Shown: piece by piece, positions 36,802 through 47,568 of the stretch | Layout of the letters: each line of letters begins with the position of its first letter | Numbering within the stretch: position 1 is the stretch's first letter | Assembly: GCF_014699115.1 (NCBI RefSeq) | Contig: NZ_JACXAD010000003.1 | Span: 62,001-126,000 of the forward strand | DNA: 64,000 bases | From: Hymenobacter montanus | Lineage (GTDB): Bacteria; Bacteroidota; Bacteroidia; Cytophagales; Hymenobacteraceae | Reading direction: 5' to 3' | Made by a program: the position numbers and the translations under genes | The notes under the pieces: generated by a model | Told to the model about the DNA's origin: nothing | What the model saw: only the letters and a program-made list of their open reading frames with translations | Database searches by the model: none

Positions 36802-36894
36802 CTATTGTACGTGGTGCGCCCCACTTCCGCTGCTGGTGCTGAAGTTTGCCAGACAGGCGTTGCCTTTGTAGCATACGTTGCTGCCGCCTTCGGT
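36802..36894 (-). pseudogene. Decayed duplicate of the 3' end of the DUF2807 gene
   Basis: Read on the minus strand this ends ...YKGNACLANFSTS...HHVQ-stop, against ...YKGNAHLANSGTS...HHVQ-stop in the intact gene at 39260-39970. The DNA is visibly alike over about 90 bases, including the stop region. Only the last 30 or so codons remain, with no start. It lies 2.4 kb from the intact copy, so either a tandem copy was mostly deleted or a fragment was copied. Confidence 0.75.
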
Positions 36895-37198
36895 ACGTAT
36901 GCTACCCCAACAATTTTTCAGCAGCCGCTGGCAGCCACCATCGACCTCAGCAGTTCGAGGGGTGGCCCTGGTTAAAAGGTCGCTTTAAAAGACCCATTTG
37001 GCTTGGAGCGCATTCACAAAATGGGAGGACTACTGCCTTGCATTGTGCTCGGCTTCCTAACGTCACCCTCCGCTGGTGTGTGTCCAAGAGTAGTAACGAG
37101 AGGCCCTAACAGGTTACGATGCCATCTGTGCCCATTCCTGCCAAATTAGCTGGCGCTGGGGTACGCCCGGCTAAACCCGGCTGTTGCTTAGGGCACAC
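36895..37198. other. Intergenic region without recognised content
   Basis: About 300 bases to the right of the DUF2807 remnant. Sequence similarity to the intact gene stops near 36890. No gene recognised. Confidence 0.35.
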
Positions 37199-37960
37199 TT
37201 ACGGGCGGTTTGGCAAAGGAATTGGGCCTGCGGCTGGCAGGTAAAGCATCAGGCTTGCTCCGCTTAGGCCCAGGCTGTCGACGTGCGCGGCGAAGGGCCG
37301 GCCAGTCGGGCGCACGTGCATGTGCATCCAGGTGGTGTGGTGGGTGAACACTGCTTGGTGCTGCCTTGAAAAAAAGCCCAACAGTTCTGCTGGTTGCTGG
37401 GTGTAGTGGCCGCGATAAGCGTAACGGTGGTGATTGTCGTGGGTATGCTGCCCGCCCGCGGTGGGCCACTGCATTACGTGCCAGCCCACGTAAGCCGGCG
37501 CCCCGGCCAGCCGGAATGCAAACGGTGCGTTCTGAATACCTCGCTGCCGGGCGCTACGCTCCACAAAAGCTTCCAGTTCGCTGGCGGTGCGCACCGTAGC
37601 GGGCACCGGTTGGGCCTTCCAACGCGGCACGGCACTGGTGACCAGCAGCGCTGCCCGCCCTTGGGGCAGGGTATCCGTCACCAGTCCCGTCGGCGTGACG
37701 CGGGTGGTAGCGACTCGACCGTTCCAAATTAACAGTTCACCCTGCAAGCCTTCGGCCACGCCCAGCCCGTACAGGTGTTGGCGGCGCAAGGTGTCGAGGG
37801 CCACTTTGGCGCTAAGGTCGTTCTGGCGCATGAAGTTGCGCATGGTGCCGTACACGTGCACGGCCGGCGGCCCCGTCGGGTAAGCCGCCGTCATGAAGGT
37901 CCCAGTCAGGGCTGGCAGCAGCCCGAGTTTCAGGAACTCACCAATCGAGAAGCTATGCAT
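37199..37960 (-). CDS. Acetolactate-decarboxylase-family protein
   Basis: 253 residues. The N-terminal half has VYGTMRNFMRQNDLS and QHLYGLGVAEGLQGELLIWN, which match the ALDC fold. The C-terminal half has WMHMHVRPTGRPFAAHVDSL, giving His213, His215 and His226 in the H-x-H...H pattern of the zinc site. Classical enzymes turn acetolactate into acetoin. This protein is more divergent, and its first 25 residues are hydrophobic, suggesting export, so the true substrate may differ. No acetolactate synthase or butanediol dehydrogenase gene is nearby, which argues against a standard acetoin operon. Confidence 0.7.
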   Translation of the reverse strand: MHSFSIGEFLKLGLLPALTGTFMTAAYPTGPPAVHVYGTMRNFMRQNDLSAKVALDTLRRQHLYGLGVAEGLQGELLIWNGRVATTRVTPTGLVTDTLPQGRAALLVTSAVPRWKAQPVPATVRTASELEAFVERSARQRGIQNAPFAFRLAGAPAYVGWHVMQWPTAGGQHTHDNHHRYAYRGHYTQQPAELLGFFSRQHQAVFTHHTTWMHMHVRPTGRPFAAHVDSLGLSGASLMLYLPAAGPIPLPNRP

Positions 37961-38034
37961 ATCCGAGCAAAAAACGGTAGTCCTGGAAAACCACCTGGCC
38001 CTAGCGCAAGCGGTTTTCGGGTGGGCGTGGTGGA

Positions 38035-38229
38035 TTACTTCTTGCAGCTTGCCGGGCAGCCTGACGGCATGGAGGCTGGGGTGCAGCCTGGCTTGCAGGC
38101 CTGGGCTGGTCTACAGGCTGGTGAGCACGTAGCGGCAGTTTTCGCCCGCAAAGGAGAGGCTTTGGGCTTGGAGCCGGCGAAAGAGAGCGTGGAAACGGCC
38201 AGCAAGCCGGCCAGCAGAAACTTAGACAT
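38035..38229 (-). CDS. Small secreted cysteine-rich peptide with three CxxxC motifs
   Basis: 64 residues. MSKFLLAGLLAVSTLSFAGS is a clear signal peptide. The mature part of about 45 residues holds six Cys arranged as CSPAC, CKPGC and CPASC, spaced by Pro, Ala and Lys. This could bind metal or heme or make three disulfides. I recognise no family. The frame begins 74 bases before the ALDC-family gene in the same direction, so they may be co-transcribed. The signal peptide makes a chance frame unlikely, but it remains a small gene. Confidence 0.6.
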   Translation of the reverse strand: MSKFLLAGLLAVSTLSFAGSKPKASPLRAKTAATCSPACRPAQACKPGCTPASMPSGCPASCKK

Positions 38230-38576
38230 AAGAGTTAGTTGAATGAAAGGGTGAGAAATGCAAGCGTGAACGTTCGTTTGCTTAGGTCCGCTTCGCCTCC
38301 AACTCTTGCGCTGCTACTGCTAATTTTTATTGCCCGGCCGTGCAAGGCTGCCGGGCAGTTGGGCACGTGTTCTGGTTGCCGCCCCCAGCCATCCTGCCCG
38401 GATGCGGGAAGGCGGGTACTTTCCAGAGCAGGACCACCGCGGCTCAAGAGGGCGCCGCGAGTTGTTGCTCCGCCAGGATTGAGTTCAGCAACTAAAACCG
38501 CGACTGTGTGGGCGTGGAGTGCAGCGTGCGGGGTGGCTCTTTAACCCTTGGCGAGTGACGTTATACCAACGCTACT
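38230..38576. other. Intergenic region without recognised gene
   Basis: About 350 bases. A 101-codon plus-strand frame at 38239 is Pro/Arg/Cys-rich and looks like an antisense artefact. No regulatory site recognised. Confidence 0.35.
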
Positions 38577-39122
38577 CTACTGGCCGAAATACAGCACATC
38601 GGTGCGCAGCACGTATTTACGGCCCTCGATTATGGGGCAGCCTTTGTGGCGCAACTCGTGCCGGAAGCCCAAGGCAGTTCCCCGCCGCGGTGCCACGCTA
38701 AGCGTCTCAAATTCCGTTTCGCCGCCCTTGAAGCCCTCGTTAAGATACAGCAGAAATGTCCACCGACTGGCCACCTGCTCGCTCTGCCGGATGCGGCCAT
38801 CCTTGTGCTTGTTGAACCGCTCTCCCACATCATAGCGGTAGAAGCGGAACTGCTCGTAGAGGCCTACCGCGGGGGCGCCATCCGCTTCGTTGGGTAGCCA
38901 ATTCCGCACGCGGTGCCAGAACCTATCAGCCAGCGCGGCGTCGGTATACTCCAGGCGGTAGTTGTTGCGAATGCCCTTCAGCATCTGCGTGCCCGTGCCG
39001 GTAGCTACGCCCGCCTCGGCAAAACCAAGCTGCTCGCTTCGTGCAATTAGCTCGGCACACTCCGCGGGCGAGAGAAATTCTGGGATTTCGAAGATGGCAT
39101 CGGTGAGGTAGCGGGCTTGCAT
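38577..39122 (-). CDS. 2-oxoglutarate/Fe(II)-dependent oxygenase, prolyl-4-hydroxylase-like
   Basis: 181 residues, a single double-stranded beta-helix domain. The iron triad is visible: His106 and Asp108 in FNKHKDG, and His159 in ELRHKG, followed by REGRKY-type basic residues and VLRTDVLY, where the 2-oxoglutarate-binding base is expected. The opening IFEIPEFLSPAECAELI is typical of P4Hc proteins. It should hydroxylate a protein or small-molecule side chain with O2 and 2-oxoglutarate. The substrate is unknown. No signal peptide, so it is cytoplasmic. Confidence 0.85.
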   Translation of the reverse strand: MQARYLTDAIFEIPEFLSPAECAELIARSEQLGFAEAGVATGTGTQMLKGIRNNYRLEYTDAALADRFWHRVRNWLPNEADGAPAVGLYEQFRFYRYDVGERFNKHKDGRIRQSEQVASRWTFLLYLNEGFKGGETEFETLSVAPRRGTALGFRHELRHKGCPIIEGRKYVLRTDVLYFGQ

Positions 39123-39259
39123 AAGGAAGGCATAACAGAAAGAACAAGAGTAACCACCAGCCTAGCCGTTAAAGTCTGGACGGTTGAGTGGTTTATTGGC
39201 CAGTTCTCCCCAAGTTAAATTATTGCGAATCACAGGCCGAAAGCTGATCCGACGTCGTT

Positions 39260-39970
39260 TTATTGTACGTGATGCACCCCGCTTCCGCCGCTGGTGCCGG
39301 AGTTCGCCAGATGGGCATTGCCTTTGTAATGCACGTCGCTGCCGCCCGAAGCACTGGACGATAGCTCGCCACTCACCGTTACGTAGACATCAGAACCGCC
39401 GCTGGCGTCGACTTTGGTGGTGCTGCTTGGCAGGGCGTAGGCCTTGTAGTCAGAGCCCCCGCTCACCACTACGTGCTGACGCTCTACGCGGCCGGAGAGG
39501 CTCACATCGCTACCGCCCGAGGCTTCAACCTTAAGGGATTTAGCAGTCAGTGCCATTTTCACGTCGCTGCCCCCGCTGGCGTTGATGTGGAATTCTTCGG
39601 CCGTGAAGTTCGACTCGCTTTTCGCGTCGGAACCCCCACTCAGGGCTAGTCCCATAAGCCGGGGGCAGGTGATGTACACGTTCACTTTGCGGGCGGCGCT
39701 CAATAGGTTACGCCACGAATAATTCCGTTCCCACCCAATGGTGAGCGTGCCGTTTTTTACTTCGGTCACCACGTGGGCCTGGGCTTGCGGCGCGGCTTCG
39801 ACCACCACGGACGTGGTGGGCCCCGAGGTCAGAAATACATCAATGCCGCCACTGGAGCTGACCACCTGAAAATCGTTCAGCTGGCGTGGCTGCTTGACTT
39901 GAGCTTCCGCCGTGCAGGCGGTGACGGCGACGGCCGCAATCGTAAAAAAAGAGGTAAGGGAGCTCTTCAT
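39260..39970 (-). CDS. DUF2807 (GIN-domain) auto-transporter-adhesin-head-like protein
   Basis: 236 residues from the ATG at 39970, which starts a signal peptide with a possible lipobox-like TAC. The rest is a beta-helix built from repeats with the phrase SGGSD, which appears six times, as is typical of DUF2807 proteins. They are found on the Bacteroidota envelope and their role is poorly known. The C-terminus ends GTSGGSGVHHVQ. A fragment of a second copy lies at 36802-36894. Single gene, not in an obvious operon. Confidence 0.85.
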   Translation of the reverse strand: MKSSLTSFFTIAAVAVTACTAEAQVKQPRQLNDFQVVSSSGGIDVFLTSGPTTSVVVEAAPQAQAHVVTEVKNGTLTIGWERNYSWRNLLSAARKVNVYITCPRLMGLALSGGSDAKSESNFTAEEFHINASGGSDVKMALTAKSLKVEASGGSDVSLSGRVERQHVVVSGGSDYKAYALPSSTTKVDASGGSDVYVTVSGELSSSASGGSDVHYKGNAHLANSGTSGGSGVHHVQ

Positions 39971-40256
39971 GATCAAAATGGAAGGCGTAGGGGTAGCACA
40001 TCTTGAAACCACTTCAAGGAGGGGATACGGTTCAGCCGGGTACGGTTCGGGTACATTCTCTATTGCGCTGTAAACATAAGAACTATGACCCCGGACTCCT
40101 CTGAGTACTTAAGTATTTGATTGGCATCGCGCTCGCTTTGCCAGTTGCTCGCGTCCGGCTGGTCTGGCTGCCTGATTCAGAATTCGGTATATTGTACAAA
40201 AAAATATTTTTAACATTCTGCGATGAGCTATTAGCTAGCCTGTGGATTGAGGTAGT

Positions 40257-40264
40257 TAGCTTTG
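40257..40264 (+). promoter_or_regulatory. -7 element of the 40301 gene
   Basis: TAGCTTTG matches TAnnTTTG and lies 36 bases before the start codon in an AT-rich stretch. A convincing -33 element is not seen. Confidence 0.35.
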
Positions 40265-40300
40265 TAATATTCTTTCTTATAAAATAATTTTTCCTTATCG

Positions 40301-40843
40301 ATGAAGTTTCCTTTACAAACCCTGTTGGTCACCGGCTTGCTGAAAGCAGCCATTGTATCCGCTCATGCTCAAGCAGTCCCGGCCGCTCAACCGGAAGCTC
40401 CAACTGCCCCCGTCAGTGCCGTGCCCGCGGCGCCGGCTGCTTCGGACCCGACCGCTGAGCCTTTGCTGCCGCCGGCCCTGGTAAAAGGTAAGTATAAAGA
40501 TTACTTATATCGGCGCTATGCCACTGATAAAGAGGCTCGCGCTACTATTCACATGTTTGGTCGCAAGCAAACGGGTGGGGCCTTTTGGTTGGTCGGCGGG
40601 GCGGCAGTTCTGGGCTTCATAACGTCGCAGACCGGAACCAGAACCAATAGCTCGGGCACTACCACATTCGAGGTTTCGCCCTTGGGGTATTTAGTATTCG
40701 GGGGCCTTCCGGCTGCTATTAGCATCGGCAAATTTGCCCGTTTCAGCAACGGTGAGCTGTATAAGGTATTACTGGATTACGACAAGACCCATACGTTCCC
40801 AGGGTATATTATTGGGAAGATGGGCAGATCAGACTATCAGTAA
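40301..40843 (+). CDS. Secreted or membrane protein with Pro/Ala linker, unknown function
   Basis: 180 residues. Signal peptide (MKFPLQTLLVTGLLKAAIVS to HAQ), then a Pro/Ala-rich spacer (about 25-60). A domain follows with a basic-Tyr segment (KYKDYLYRRYATDKEAR) and two hydrophobic stretches (about 90-107 and 127-145) that could span a membrane. Family not recognised. A hairpin (40882-40896 with 40927-40941, one mismatch) follows the stop and may end the transcript. Confidence 0.7.
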   Translation: MKFPLQTLLVTGLLKAAIVSAHAQAVPAAQPEAPTAPVSAVPAAPAASDPTAEPLLPPALVKGKYKDYLYRRYATDKEARATIHMFGRKQTGGAFWLVGGAAVLGFITSQTGTRTNSSGTTTFEVSPLGYLVFGGLPAAISIGKFARFSNGELYKVLLDYDKTHTFPGYIIGKMGRSDYQ

Positions 40844-41012
40844 AATCGTTTTTCAGCAGTAGAGCTAGCTAGCCAGGACAAGCAAGCCCAGCCACGAGAT
40901 ACGCAAGAGCGTGCGCTCAAGCATTCCGTGGCCGGGCTTGCAGGGTGAGCGGCCGCAAGTCCCAGCGCCGTTAAAAGCTGAGTTGAGGCGGGCAGCGACA
41001 ATCCTCGTCGGG

Positions 41013-43055
<2,043 letters not shown>

Positions 43056-43157
43056 GCAACGGTTAAGGTAGGCCGAAAAGGTCAGCCTAACTTAACCATA
43101 AACCCGGATTTTGGGTTTCGTCGGAAGCAGAAAGCAAGCGCCCGGCCGGCCTCAAGC

Positions 43158-44897
43158 CTACCGGCCGAACTCCACCCCCGCTTCCAGACCGAAGCTGTAG
43201 GGGCGGCTCTGAGCGAAGTAGCTCTGTACGGGGTGGGCATTCAGGGGCACGAGGCCGAGCTCCGCCACGGGGCCCAGCGTGAAGGCCCAGTTGCCAACGC
43301 CGGGGCGGAACTGAGTGCCCGCTCCGCCGCGCACGCTGCCCAATACCCGGCGGTAGGGTGTACCGGCCGAGAACAGCGAATAGGTCCGGGTAGCTTCGGG
43401 GTTATCCGCCACCTCACTGCGCACGTCCAGCAGAGCGCTTATGATAGCACCGAGGCGCCCGTAGAAGCTCCAGCCCCGTTTGGCCGGGTTGCCGTAGCGC
43501 ACCTCCACCGGAATGCCGGCTGTCCGATAGCGGAAGCTGGTGGTGCGCAGCGGCCCGGTGCTGAGAGATCCCAGGTCCAGGAGCTGCTCCCCTACAAAGG
43601 CGGCAGTGGAGGCCGATTGAGCGGTAGCCTGCGCAACTTCCGCCCCGGTGCTCAGCGACCAGTGCCCGCCCAGATGGCACCGGGCCACGAGGGCCAGGCG
43701 CTGGCTGAGGCCGGGGCGCAGGTGTTGGCGGTATTGGGCCGCTGCCGCTTCGGTCAGAGCGGGAGAATCCGCGCCCAGCGCCGGGTTGTAGTCGTAAGCC
43801 GGCTCGATGCCAACGCGCGAAAAGTTAATATTGGGGTTGAACGCGCCCACTGTATAGCTGGCGCCAAAGTGCCATCTGCGGGTCGCCGAAGCTACTGCGG
43901 GGGTGGCCTCGGCCGGCAACGCCAACGGAGCCAGGCCATTGGGTAAGGGGGCGGGGCCGGTCAGGGCCAGCGAAGCCGGCTTGGTCGCCAGCAAGCTCAA
44001 CGGTTCGGCCGTGGCCGAGACTGCGGATGTCGAGGCCACCAAAGCCGGTGAGCCACTAATCACGCCAGGTAGCGCGCCGCTGGCCGCCGGGCCAGCGGCG
44101 GCCGCGGTGACTCGGGTTGCCCCGAAAGTCGGTTCGCCATTGCCCGTGAGACCAGTTGCATGCGAAGTTTGGCCACCAATAGCTTGAGGCCGCGCTGCCG
44201 GGGTGGCGCGGCGGCTGGCCGGGGCGGCTGCGGTGCCCAAGGTGCCGCCGGAGCTGATGCTGGCCAATACTCCACTTCCGGTACCGCGCAAGCTCGCGCG
44301 GTGCCCGGCAGCTTCCGCTCCATGTTTATAGCCCAAACGGCTGCCGGTGGCTGCCAGCCCAACGCCGGTAGTGCGGCTAGCCGGACTGGCGCCGGAAGAT
44401 TGGGTTGCCGAAATAACGCTACGGGATGGGGTCCTCATCGCGTTTTCGGCCGTTTTTGCCGGGCCAGTCGCTCCCGCAGAAGACGCCCCGGAAGTAGCCG
44501 AAGCCCGGCTGGCGGCTAGTGGAGCGGACGATGGGCTGACTCCGGTGTTGGGGTTGCTTACACGGGCCGGGCCGGCGGGCCCGGCGTTAGTCGCCGAAGT
44601 ACGCGCCCCGGAACTGCCCGCGGCTAGTTCATTGGCCTTGTCGGCCGCGTGGTGCGCCCACCAGCCCGTGCCGGCTAGGGTGGCCAGCAACAGGCTCGCG
44701 GCGGCTACCCAGCGCGTTACTGCCAGGCGGCGCCGATAGGTTTCGTTTTGGCTGGTCAGCAGGGAATTATCAATCTGGTCCCACAGCAGGGGCGGCGGGG
44801 GCACGGTGGCGTCGTCGCCCAAGTGGTGGCGGAATAATTCCTCCAGGCTGCCGGTAGATTTGGGCATAGAATTTTTATCGATAGGATTAGCTGACAT
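43158..44897 (-). CDS. Dual-membrane-spanning anti-sigma-like protein with C-terminal outer-membrane beta-barrel (Dma-like)
   Basis: 579 residues in an unusual order. Residues 1-60 are a cytoplasmic anti-sigma-like segment (LEELFRHHLGDD, then PPPPLLWDQID). One membrane helix lies at about 64-80. A low-complexity Ala/Ser/Thr/Gly/Pro linker of about 250 residues follows. Residues about 338-579 are amphipathic strands typical of an OmpW/PorT-like outer-membrane barrel, ending GLEAGVEFGR. The protein therefore appears to span both membranes, as described for Dma anti-sigma factors in Bacteroides thetaiotaomicron. Its start overlaps the end of the ECF sigma gene by 11 bases, implying translational coupling. 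A start at 44867 is possible. The linker is long enough to cross the periplasm. Confidence 0.75.
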   Translation of the reverse strand: MSANPIDKNSMPKSTGSLEELFRHHLGDDATVPPPPLLWDQIDNSLLTSQNETYRRRLAVTRWVAAASLLLATLAGTGWWAHHAADKANELAAGSSGARTSATNAGPAGPARVSNPNTGVSPSSAPLAASRASATSGASSAGATGPAKTAENAMRTPSRSVISATQSSGASPASRTTGVGLAATGSRLGYKHGAEAAGHRASLRGTGSGVLASISSGGTLGTAAAPASRRATPAARPQAIGGQTSHATGLTGNGEPTFGATRVTAAAAGPAASGALPGVISGSPALVASTSAVSATAEPLSLLATKPASLALTGPAPLPNGLAPLALPAEATPAVASATRRWHFGASYTVGAFNPNINFSRVGIEPAYDYNPALGADSPALTEAAAAQYRQHLRPGLSQRLALVARCHLGGHWSLSTGAEVAQATAQSASTAAFVGEQLLDLGSLSTGPLRTTSFRYRTAGIPVEVRYGNPAKRGWSFYGRLGAIISALLDVRSEVADNPEATRTYSLFSAGTPYRRVLGSVRGGAGTQFRPGVGNWAFTLGPVAELGLVPLNAHPVQSYFAQSRPYSFGLEAGVEFGR

Positions 44898-45447
44898 GGC
44901 GGGTTGGAGTGCCGAGGCGCTCCAGTTTGGATTGTAAGATGACGCGGGCCCGGGAATATTGCGACTTACTCGTGCCCTCGGTAATACCTAATAATTCTCC
45001 GATTTCCTTGTGGGTATAGCCTTCGATGGCGTATAGGTTAAAAACCATGCGGTAGCGCGGCGCCAGCTCCTGCACCATTGCCAACAGCTCCTGAAAGTTG
45101 TAGTTGCTGAGGGTGAACTCCTCGCTGGCCAGGGTTGCGGGGTAGTCACCGTCGCTCACCGCCACCAGCGACGCATTGCGGCGGTGCTGGCGCAGGGCGG
45201 CGTTGATCATGATTCGACGAATCCAGAATTCCAGCGGGCACTCGCGCCGGAAGCTGGCCAAGGTGCGGAACACGGTCACAAAGCCTTCCTGAAGCACGTC
45301 TTCCGCTTCAAAGGTGGTTTGGGCGTAGCGCAGGCACACGGCCATCATTTTGCCGGCATACTTGTCGTAGAGCAGCTTCTGGGCAAGCGAGCGGCCCCGT
45401 AGGCAGCCATCGATCAGCTCGGCTTCGGTGGGCGGGTTGGCGGTCAT
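44887..45447 (-). CDS. ECF sigma factor paired with the Dma-like protein
   Basis: 186 residues from the ATG at 45447 (MTANPPTEAELIDGCLRGR). An ATG at 45534 is possible. The longer frame up to 45759 overlaps the likely promoter and is rejected. Region 2 (QTTFEAEDVLQEGFVTVF) and region 4 (GYTHKEIGELLGITEGTSKSQ) of sigma-70 are intact, with no region 3. Its last codons overlap the start of the anti-sigma gene. A CAAATATA/CAA pair (45736-45764) fits its promoter, giving a long leader. It should direct transcription of envelope genes once the anti-sigma releases it. Confidence 0.9.
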   Translation of the reverse strand: MTANPPTEAELIDGCLRGRSLAQKLLYDKYAGKMMAVCLRYAQTTFEAEDVLQEGFVTVFRTLASFRRECPLEFWIRRIMINAALRQHRRNASLVAVSDGDYPATLASEEFTLSNYNFQELLAMVQELAPRYRMVFNLYAIEGYTHKEIGELLGITEGTSKSQYSRARVILQSKLERLGTPTRHVS

Positions 45448-45735
45448 GCTGCGGCTGGCCGTGAGGCGCGGCGAAGACGTTTGGTCGGGCAGCACGTCGT
45501 CGGCTCCAAAAGCAAACCAGGTCGCGGTACTCATGTCGGCAGCCGGTAACCCGAGCCGGTGGGGGAAGCAAGCAGGAAAGGTAATTTTTGCAGCATGGCA
45601 AGGCCAGTCAACCCAGAAAAAGTCAGCCCGACAGGGGCTCGTTGCTAGGGGAGACCCATTGCTACGAAAAGGTTGCAACCCGCTCGTAAAGAAGCGGGCT
45701 AGCCAGGAGCATAGGAGCACGAGAGAGGACATCGT

Positions 45736-45764
45736 CAAATATATTGAATCGGGCCGCACAACAA
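45736..45764 (-). promoter_or_regulatory. Bacteroidota-type promoter of the ECF sigma operon
   Basis: On the minus strand TTG (45764-45762), 18 bases, TATATTTG (45743-45736). This fits the -33/-7 consensus. The leader before the chosen start at 45447 would be nearly 290 bases, which leaves room for control or for an upstream start. Confidence 0.45.
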
Positions 45765-45895
45765 TCGAACGACTATCATTGTATAACTAATGTACCTACA
45801 CTATTTTGCGCCCTTAACAAATTGTTTCCCTGAAACCACTACCTGGAGGAGTGGTTTCGCCCACCGTTCTTACTTTTTCACCCAACTCTCTTTTT

Positions 45896-46510
45896 ATGAA
45901 GACCCTTGTATTGTTTTACTCCACTTATGGCCACATCTGGAAGATGGCTGAGGCCGTAGCCGAAGGTGCCCGCCAGGTTGCTGGCAACGAAGTGGTGGTG
46001 AAGCGTGTGCCAGAAACCCTGCCCCAAGCCATCTTGGACCAGATTGGGGCTACGGCCGCGCAACAGGCGTTTGCTCACGTGCCCGTAGCTACCCCGCAGG
46101 AGCTGGTGGAGTACGACGCCATCATCTTCGGAACGCCCACGCGCTATGGCAACCTGTGCGGCCAGATGCAGGCCTACCTGGATAGCACCGGCGGCCTCTG
46201 GGCCCAGGGCGCCCTGGTAGGCAAGGTGGGCGGGGCCTTCGTGAGCACAGCTACCCAGCACGGCGGCCAGGAAACCACTCTTCGCGCGTTCCACACCGAG
46301 CTGCTGCACCACGGCTTCGTGATAGTAGGCCTGCCCTACGCCTGGCAGGGCCAGATGGGCCACGAAGAAATGACGGGTGGCACTCCCTACGGTGCCAGCA
46401 CCGTCACGGGTGGCAAGGGCGAGCGCCAGCCTAGCGAAAACGAGCTGGAAGGTGCCCGTTTCCAAGGCCGGCACACGGCAGAAATAGCTCAGAAGCTAGC
46501 GGCTAAGTGA
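45896..46510 (+). CDS. wrbA: NAD(P)H:quinone oxidoreductase, WrbA type
   Basis: 204 residues from the ATG at 45896. FMN-phosphate loop [36 protein letters not shown] and [12 protein letters not shown] are all characteristic of the WrbA flavodoxin-fold family. The enzyme reduces quinones by two electrons and limits oxidative stress. It is a tetramer in known members. No operon partner. It is followed by a bidirectional terminator. Confidence 0.95.
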   Translation: MKTLVLFYSTYGHIWKMAEAVAEGARQVAGNEVVVKRVPETLPQAILDQIGATAAQQAFAHVPVATPQELVEYDAIIFGTPTRYGNLCGQMQAYLDSTGGLWAQGALVGKVGGAFVSTATQHGGQETTLRAFHTELLHHGFVIVGLPYAWQGQMGHEEMTGGTPYGASTVTGGKGERQPSENELEGARFQGRHTAEIAQKLAAK

Positions 46511-46663
46511 GGTCAGCCCGTACGCGGGCCCAAGCGCTGACAAGCCCATCATCACCTATCCGCTAAAGACAGATTATCTGGGTTAGTGGATGCGTAACCC
46601 TGATCGTACGAGCCGTTGAATGTCAGGTATTCCGCGGCAGATGTTGTAGTCAGGATGAAATGA

Positions 46664-46695
46664 AAAGCCCCGGCTCCACAACGAGCCGGGGCTTT
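46664..46695. terminator. Terminator between wrbA and aroE
   Basis: A perfect 13-bp stem (AAAGCCCCGGCTC and complement) with a 6-base loop. A T-run lies on the minus strand side, so it mainly serves aroE and can also stop wrbA transcripts. Confidence 0.85.
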
Positions 46696-46781
46696 GTGCA
46701 GCTAAACTATGGTCCTGGTAAACGTGGTGGTTGAGAGTAACGCATATGGTGTCCTGCTGCCCGGAGAAATGCCTAGCGGCC

Positions 46782-47525
46782 TCAGTGTGCGTGCCAAATC
46801 TGCCAGGCCGCCTCGGCCTGTAAGCACAGCATCTCGAACCCATTCTTCACCTGGGCGCCGGCGTCCTTGCCTTTGGCCATGAACAGGGTTTCGGTAGGGT
46901 TATATACCAGGTCGTAGAGATAGTGCTGCGGCGTGAGCGCCTCGTAAGGCAGAAGTGGGCACTCGTCGGTGCGGGGGAACGTGCCCACCGGCGTGGCATT
47001 GATGATCAGCGAATGCTCCGCTACCAGCTTGGGGGTGAGGTCGTGATACGTCAAGCCCACGCCTAGGGGGTCGCGTGTCACGTACCAATGCGGAATTCCC
47101 AAATCGCGCAAAACCACTTCAACGGCTTTAGCAGCGCCGCCATTCCCCAGAATCAAGGCCCGGCTGGTGGCGTCGCAGTGCGGAAAGAAGGTGCGCAGCG
47201 ATTCCCGGAAGCCGACGTAATCGGTGTTGTGGCCCACCAGCCGGCCGTCGGGGGTACAATCAATAACGTTCACTGCGCCCACGCGGCCGGCCGAAGAGGC
47301 CAGCTCATCGAGATAGGGGATTACTACTTCCTTGTAGGGCACGGTCACGTTTAGCCCCACCAGGTCCGGATGCGCGGCCAGCAGGCCCGGCAATTCCTCA
47401 ATAGTAGCCAACTCAAACAGGTCGTATTGGTACTCCGTCAGCCCGAGTGAGTAAAATTTCTGAGCGAAATAAGTCTGTGAGAAAGAATGGCTGAGGGTTC
47501 GGCCAATGAGCCCAAACTGACGCAT
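46782..47525 (-). CDS. aroE: Shikimate dehydrogenase
   Basis: 247 residues from the ATG at 47525. Shikimate site SHSFSQ (the two Ser), catalytic Lys in VTVPYKEVV, Asp in NTDYVGF, and the NADP Rossmann turn GNGGAAKAV are intact. It reduces dehydroshikimate to shikimate in aromatic amino-acid synthesis. Length is at the short end of the family but complete. It lies downstream of the DedA gene, from which it is separated by a terminator, so it probably has its own promoter. Confidence 0.95.
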   Translation of the reverse strand: MRQFGLIGRTLSHSFSQTYFAQKFYSLGLTEYQYDLFELATIEELPGLLAAHPDLVGLNVTVPYKEVVIPYLDELASSAGRVGAVNVIDCTPDGRLVGHNTDYVGFRESLRTFFPHCDATSRALILGNGGAAKAVEVVLRDLGIPHWYVTRDPLGVGLTYHDLTPKLVAEHSLIINATPVGTFPRTDECPLLPYEALTPQHYLYDLVYNPTETLFMAKGKDAGAQVKNGFEMLCLQAEAAWQIWHAH

Positions 47526-47568
47526 AGTGAGAATGATAGATAGATTGGATAGCCCAAAATAACACAAA

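Noticed and set aside
38239..38544. A 101-codon frame near the Cys-rich peptide
   Set aside because: Pro/Arg-rich with no domain, and it starts within the leader of the peptide gene on the other strand.
45448..45759. A 104-residue N-terminal extension of the ECF sigma factor
   Set aside because: It overlaps the likely promoter at 45736-45764 and does not look like sigma factor sequence.
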